From NCBI RefSeq assembly GCF_009729205.1, contig NZ_VTHB01000003.1, forward strand, positions 474,053-538,052: DNA of 64,000 nt. Reading direction: 5' to 3'. The notes under the pieces are model-generated. The model worked only from the letters and a program-made list of their open reading frames with translations, was not told the DNA's origin and did no database searches. The DNA comes from Mycobacteroides sp. CBMA 271 (lineage in GTDB: Bacteria > Actinomycetota > Actinomycetes > Mycobacteriales > Mycobacteriaceae). Position 1 is the stretch's first letter; every line of letters starts with the position of its first letter. Made by a program: the position numbers and the translations under genes. Shown here in pieces: positions 60,971-64,000 of the stretch.

Positions 60971-62476
60971 TCATTCCCCTCGCCCAATCCCCGGGCACGC
61001 CTTGATCTTGCTGAAAAGGTCTTTAGCAGCTTTGTACCATACTTTGTAGGTCGCTGGGCCAGACCCCTGAACCCTTTGTGCTAACTCCGTGTCCGCGTTC
61101 TCCATGAACTGAGCCGGGTCGACGTCCTTAGGTATTTCGTTGTATTGAGGCTCGTTAATATAGTCCATTAGCCCGGGCTTGGGCGACCCAGTGGCGCCGT
61201 TCTTGCCTAAAAAGAACATATTCGCAGATGACCACTGGTCCATCGTCTGGGATGGGGGACCGTAAATAGGTACGCGTTGTTGGAACAACCCGACTGAATC
61301 GTTGTCGCCACCAACATCGATCATTGTTGGCCGCCCAGCGTAGTCCTCGCTAGATGTTCTTAGGTACCAATTTGGAGATCTATCGGCCATTCTGAAGGAC
61401 ATTGAACGGTCATCGGCACTCAAACCAGGTCCAATGCTATCGCTACCGGGGACAGGTGCGCTCAATGGAGTGTCTAAAGGGTTAGTGTTCTTATTCCCAA
61501 GATTGAGCAAGTGGCTTTCACGCAGGGCCACGTCCAACGCGATAGATTGTGCTCTCTCGGGTAAACGCAGCCGTCTCGCCTCCGACAAGATCATCAATGC
61601 ATTTCTCCACTGCGTCTCATCAATGACCATGGAGCCTTCGCCCTCACTCGCGACACTAAACCCGGGTGGCGTACATCTTTGTTCTTCGTTGGGTGGCTCG
61701 GTTTGTGCTGGGCTTTCAGGTGACTGTTTTTGGGGCCCGCCCTGTTCAGGGGCGCAGTTGCATTCGAAGGCAGGCCCCCATTTGCGGCTGGGTTGCCCGA
61801 ACATGCTTCCGAAACCGCCCATCGTCGAGGCGATAAAGCTGGACATCTGTTCAGCGAGGCCGTAGTACTGGGCTTGCTGCTGACACTGCTGTTTTAGCTC
61901 GCGGTCCTGCTGATCATCTTTGCTGGGCTGCTGAGTCTGCGTGGGAGCCTGACTTGGCTGCTGCTGTTGCTGGCCCTGCTGAGGTTGCTGGGCTTTATTA
62001 CCCTGCTGCGGCGCTTGATAGTCCGGGTTCGCTTTACCCGGGCCCTGCGTGTACGGGGTGGCGGTTTGATAGTCGGGTATTTGTGTGCCGTGCGCGGGCT
62101 GCTGCGCCTGTTGAGGCTGCTGACCGGCTTGCTGCCCGGGAACCTGTTGCGGTGCCTGCGGATTGCCGCTGTTGTAGATGCTTATACCCGAGTTCTGGTC
62201 TAGGGGTGGCTGGTTGATGCCGCCCTGGTAATCGGGCATGGGGCTAGACATTTGCGGCGGTTGAAATTGCGAACCCCCGCCGTCGGTCATGCCCCCAGTT
62301 GGCCCCGGAGGTCCCGTTGGGTCTGCTGCTACGGTTGCCACTGCGGAAAAGCCGCTGCCGGGCATAGTGTGGTCGCTGGCGATCTTCGCGCCACCGATAG
62401 CAAGCGTCGCGATGGCTACAAATGCTGATGTTCGGCGCGTACCCGGCGACATGCGCCAGCGATCACTCGTTACCAC
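60971..62476 (-). CDS. Secreted lysozyme-like hydrolase with Gln/Pro-rich linker
   Basis: 501 aa, GTG start. An N-terminal signal or anchor segment (TSAFVAIATLAIGGAKIA). A Gln/Pro-rich region of ~130 residues. A small Cys pair (FECNCAPE). Then a C-terminal domain with ALRESHLLNLGNKNTN...DNDSVGLFQQRVPIYGPPSQTMDQWSSANMFFLG. The E-S and S-x-GLFQ-Q elements are those of lysozyme-like/transglycosylase proteins in actinobacterial conjugative and secreted systems (recalled), with the Glu as likely catalyst. It heads a four-gene operon of exported proteins. AT-rich, so possibly acquired. Confidence 0.75.
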   Translation of the reverse strand: MVTSDRWRMSPGTRRTSAFVAIATLAIGGAKIASDHTMPGSGFSAVATVAADPTGPPGPTGGMTDGGGSQFQPPQMSSPMPDYQGGINQPPLDQNSGISIYNSGNPQAPQQVPGQQAGQQPQQAQQPAHGTQIPDYQTATPYTQGPGKANPDYQAPQQGNKAQQPQQGQQQQQPSQAPTQTQQPSKDDQQDRELKQQCQQQAQYYGLAEQMSSFIASTMGGFGSMFGQPSRKWGPAFECNCAPEQGGPQKQSPESPAQTEPPNEEQRCTPPGFSVASEGEGSMVIDETQWRNALMILSEARRLRLPERAQSIALDVALRESHLLNLGNKNTNPLDTPLSAPVPGSDSIGPGLSADDRSMSFRMADRSPNWYLRTSSEDYAGRPTMIDVGGDNDSVGLFQQRVPIYGPPSQTMDQWSSANMFFLGKNGATGSPKPGLMDYINEPQYNEIPKDVDPAQFMENADTELAQRVQGSGPATYKVWYKAAKDLFSKIKACPGIGRGE

Positions 62477-62940
62477 CCCGGTGAACCCTCCCGCTAGCGC
62501 CGCACGCAGCGAAAGCGTGTAGCTGATTACAGCAGCATGGCAGAATAGGGCTGGCTATGTCCACATGAATGCAGGATTTTAGGGTTTGCTGCGCCAATCA
62601 AAGGCCCCAGGTGGTTGGATCAAACTTTGGGGTGACCCGCTACCACCTGGCAAGATAGAGAATCGGCTGTCGGTTGCGCTGGTCGCCTTCGTCTCAAAGT
62701 TGGCCTAGTTACTGTTTAGGACTGGCTGCACCGCCGACCAGCCTTCTCTGGTCGGATGGGGATTGGGTTGCGGTTGTTCGGCCCGCCCCGTAGCTGTGTG
62801 CCGGACTGGGTGAGCGCCTCGTAGGCCGCTTTCAAGGCCGCGTGTTCCTGGGCGCGCGTTCATCCCCATGTGTCTTCATGGTCCCCCGCTTTCGCCGTTC
62901 TAACGGAGTTGATTCGCGCGGCAGGTTTCGGGCCTGTCGG
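62477..62940. other. Intergenic region with an inverted repeat
   Basis: No credible gene in 464 bp. CCAGGTGGT (62607-62615) and its exact complement (62642-62650) form a 9-bp stem with a 26-nt loop. This could be an operator or hairpin for the hydrolase operon, or an element end. Confidence 0.45.
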
Positions 62941-63462
62941 TCAGGCCCATTCGATGTGGATTCGTGTCGGGGCCGGAATAGATTCCGTTGTGTTGTGGGT
63001 GCCTAATTTGCTCTGGTGTCCGAGGGCGCCCAAGGTGTCCGTTGTTATGGCAGCTGAGCTGTGGTGATGTAATCCGACGGGGTTGGTGTGCGGACAGGGT
63101 GAGGGTGTCCGCTTATGCGGCTTCACCAGGTGGGCCTTCGCAGGGTTAGTGCTGGGCAGAGGGCGTGCCGGACGCGGTGGTAGGGGAAGGTAACGGTTGA
63201 AGGCGTAGAGGTAATCGGCGCGGTGGTAGCGGCGTGCTGCCTTATTGGTCGTGTGGCGAGTCTTCCAGTATTTGCGGAGGCGTTGTCCAAGCTTGGCGGG
63301 GTTGAGGCCGATGTCGTGCCAGGGGGACTCGCGGAGCGTGCTCAAGCTGTCGCAGAGGTCTTGTGAGGTCATGAGTTCGGTGGTGAATACTGCCCGAATG
63401 TCGGCCAGGAGTTGTTGTCCGGGGGTGGTGTCGGTGTCGATATAATCGGTGGAGTTACTCAT
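62941..63462 (-). pseudogene. DUF3631 C-terminal remnant (mobile-element replication protein)
   Basis: 173-aa frame from ATG 63462. Residues ~15-100, QQLLADIRAVFTTELMTSQDLCDSLSTLRESPWHDIGLNPAKLGQRLRKYWKTRHTTN...YHRADYLYAFNRYLP, match the end of DUF3631 primase/helicase proteins of phages and genomic islands. The ATPase part that normally precedes it is absent here. The remainder (PLPPRPARPLP...) is low complexity. Likely a decayed fragment of a mobile element. Confidence 0.6.
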
Positions 63463-64000
63463 AGTCGAACTTCCCTGTTTCACTGGACGGGTCGCCGGAA
63501 GTCGCGACAAAACAGGACGCACGCGAGGGTGCCTGTTTCATGGTGAGAGGACCGGCAGTCGACGGCACTTTGCCGCTGCTTTCAAGGGAAGTCGCTGTAC
63601 GTGTCCCCAAACGGGACACCCGGTGAACCAAGCGCCCCGAACCGTCACAGCCGGTGAGCTGGTCGCCGACCGCCTTGACAGACGTCTGCCATCAACCGCG
63701 AATGCCCACACTATGCGAACATTTGTTCGATTCGAGTGGAGGCGCGCCGATGATATGACGAGTGCGCCTAGCCTCGCGGCTCGTCGGATCACTCGCCTTG
63801 ATTAGCGCGATGCGGACTGCCTGTGGACCAAGCGCGCGCTTACTAAGGAAAATTATGCCACTGTCAGCGCCCCTGTTTGTGTTCGGTTGATGGTTGACGG
63901 TTTGGTGTCGGTTGATCCTTGACACTCTGTGTTGTGGTTCAGGTCTGCTCTTGGGTGCGGCAGGCCTTCTTGTTTCTTACCTCCCCGCTGCTGGTGCGGG
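63463..64000. other. Right edge without a recognisable gene
   Basis: The short frames here (63449-63805 plus, 63538-63792 minus, 63692-63925 minus) have no motif or RBS I can support. The region may hold decayed parts of the same element. Confidence 0.4.

Overview
The window is a piece of mycobacterial chromosome, most likely from a rapidly growing species and plausibly the Mycobacteroides abscessus/chelonae group (inference; the species cannot be fixed by reading alone). The reasons are: a type I fatty acid synthase followed by a stand-alone AcpS, a CmrA-type mycolate reductase, MmpL- and MmpS-like proteins, MspA-family porins, an Stf0 trehalose sulfotransferase, DUF732 secreted proteins and LppU-type lipoproteins. 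Base composition is GC-rich, except for visibly AT-richer patches around 10.1-11.7 kb and 58.7-64 kb. The order fas - acpS - bcp - DUF3618 - L,D-transpeptidase - orn - HerA-like ATPase - cmrA - MFS transporter - proline-rich MmpS-like protein follows, from memory, M. tuberculosis Rv2524c to Rv2507, with extra genes inserted between these landmarks.

Layout. 1-9.6 kb: 5'-truncated fas, acpS and two small membrane proteins. 9.6-12.6 kb: a P-loop kinase, then the most unusual locus of the window. Here the 3' end of bcp (a thioredoxin-dependent peroxidase) has been invaded twice by small one-gene cassettes. A 14-bp core (TACAACGTGAAGGC on the minus strand) is present three times. The two upstream copies are followed by nearly the same 31 bases, which supply a replacement C-terminus to bcp. 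The third copy is followed by what looks like the original bcp C-terminus, now 1.67 kb away from its gene. The cassettes carry a GNAT acetyltransferase and a membrane-anchored coiled-coil protein, and no recombinase is present nearby. 12.6-16.9 kb: paired membrane proteins, a lipoprotein, and a methyltransferase with a divergent TetR. 16.9-24.3 kb: an MmpL transporter divergent from a NarL-type two-component system, a DUF1003/MgtE-like pair, and a TetR. 24.3-29.4 kb: a short-chain dehydrogenase plus Baeyer-Villiger-type monooxygenase operon, two divergent MspA-type porins, an aldo-keto reductase and tRNA-Lys. 29.5-39.2 kb: L,D-transpeptidase, DivIVA-like coiled-coil protein, tRNA-His, orn, HerA-like ATPase, diiron oxygenase/TetR pair, cmrA, MFS and MmpS-like protein. 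39.3-43 kb: DctA and a KimA-like permease. 43-48.2 kb: a sulfur operon (sulfatase, stf0, cysD, cysNC) in which the enzymes that make PAPS are translationally coupled to a sulfotransferase that uses it. 48.2-58.2 kb: AAA ATPase, OsmC, Tex, small secreted proteins, an AveC/carotenoid-synthesis-like membrane protein with TetR, and a modular lipoprotein. 58.2-64 kb: an accessory region with a decapitated GAP-family gene and a four-gene minus-strand operon. That operon encodes a secreted lysozyme-like hydrolase, a DUF3558-like lipoprotein and two LppU-like proteins. A DUF3631 replication-protein remnant follows at the edge.

How the genes work together. Cell-envelope lipid synthesis (fas, acpS, cmrA, MmpL/MmpS-like), wall cross-linking (L,D-transpeptidase), outer-membrane permeability (MspA-like porins) and sulfated-glycolipid chemistry (stf0 with cysD/cysNC) dominate. 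Four TetR genes are divergent from the genes they probably control, and palindromes in three of those gaps are candidate operators. Gene families named here are recognised from motifs remembered, not from a database search.
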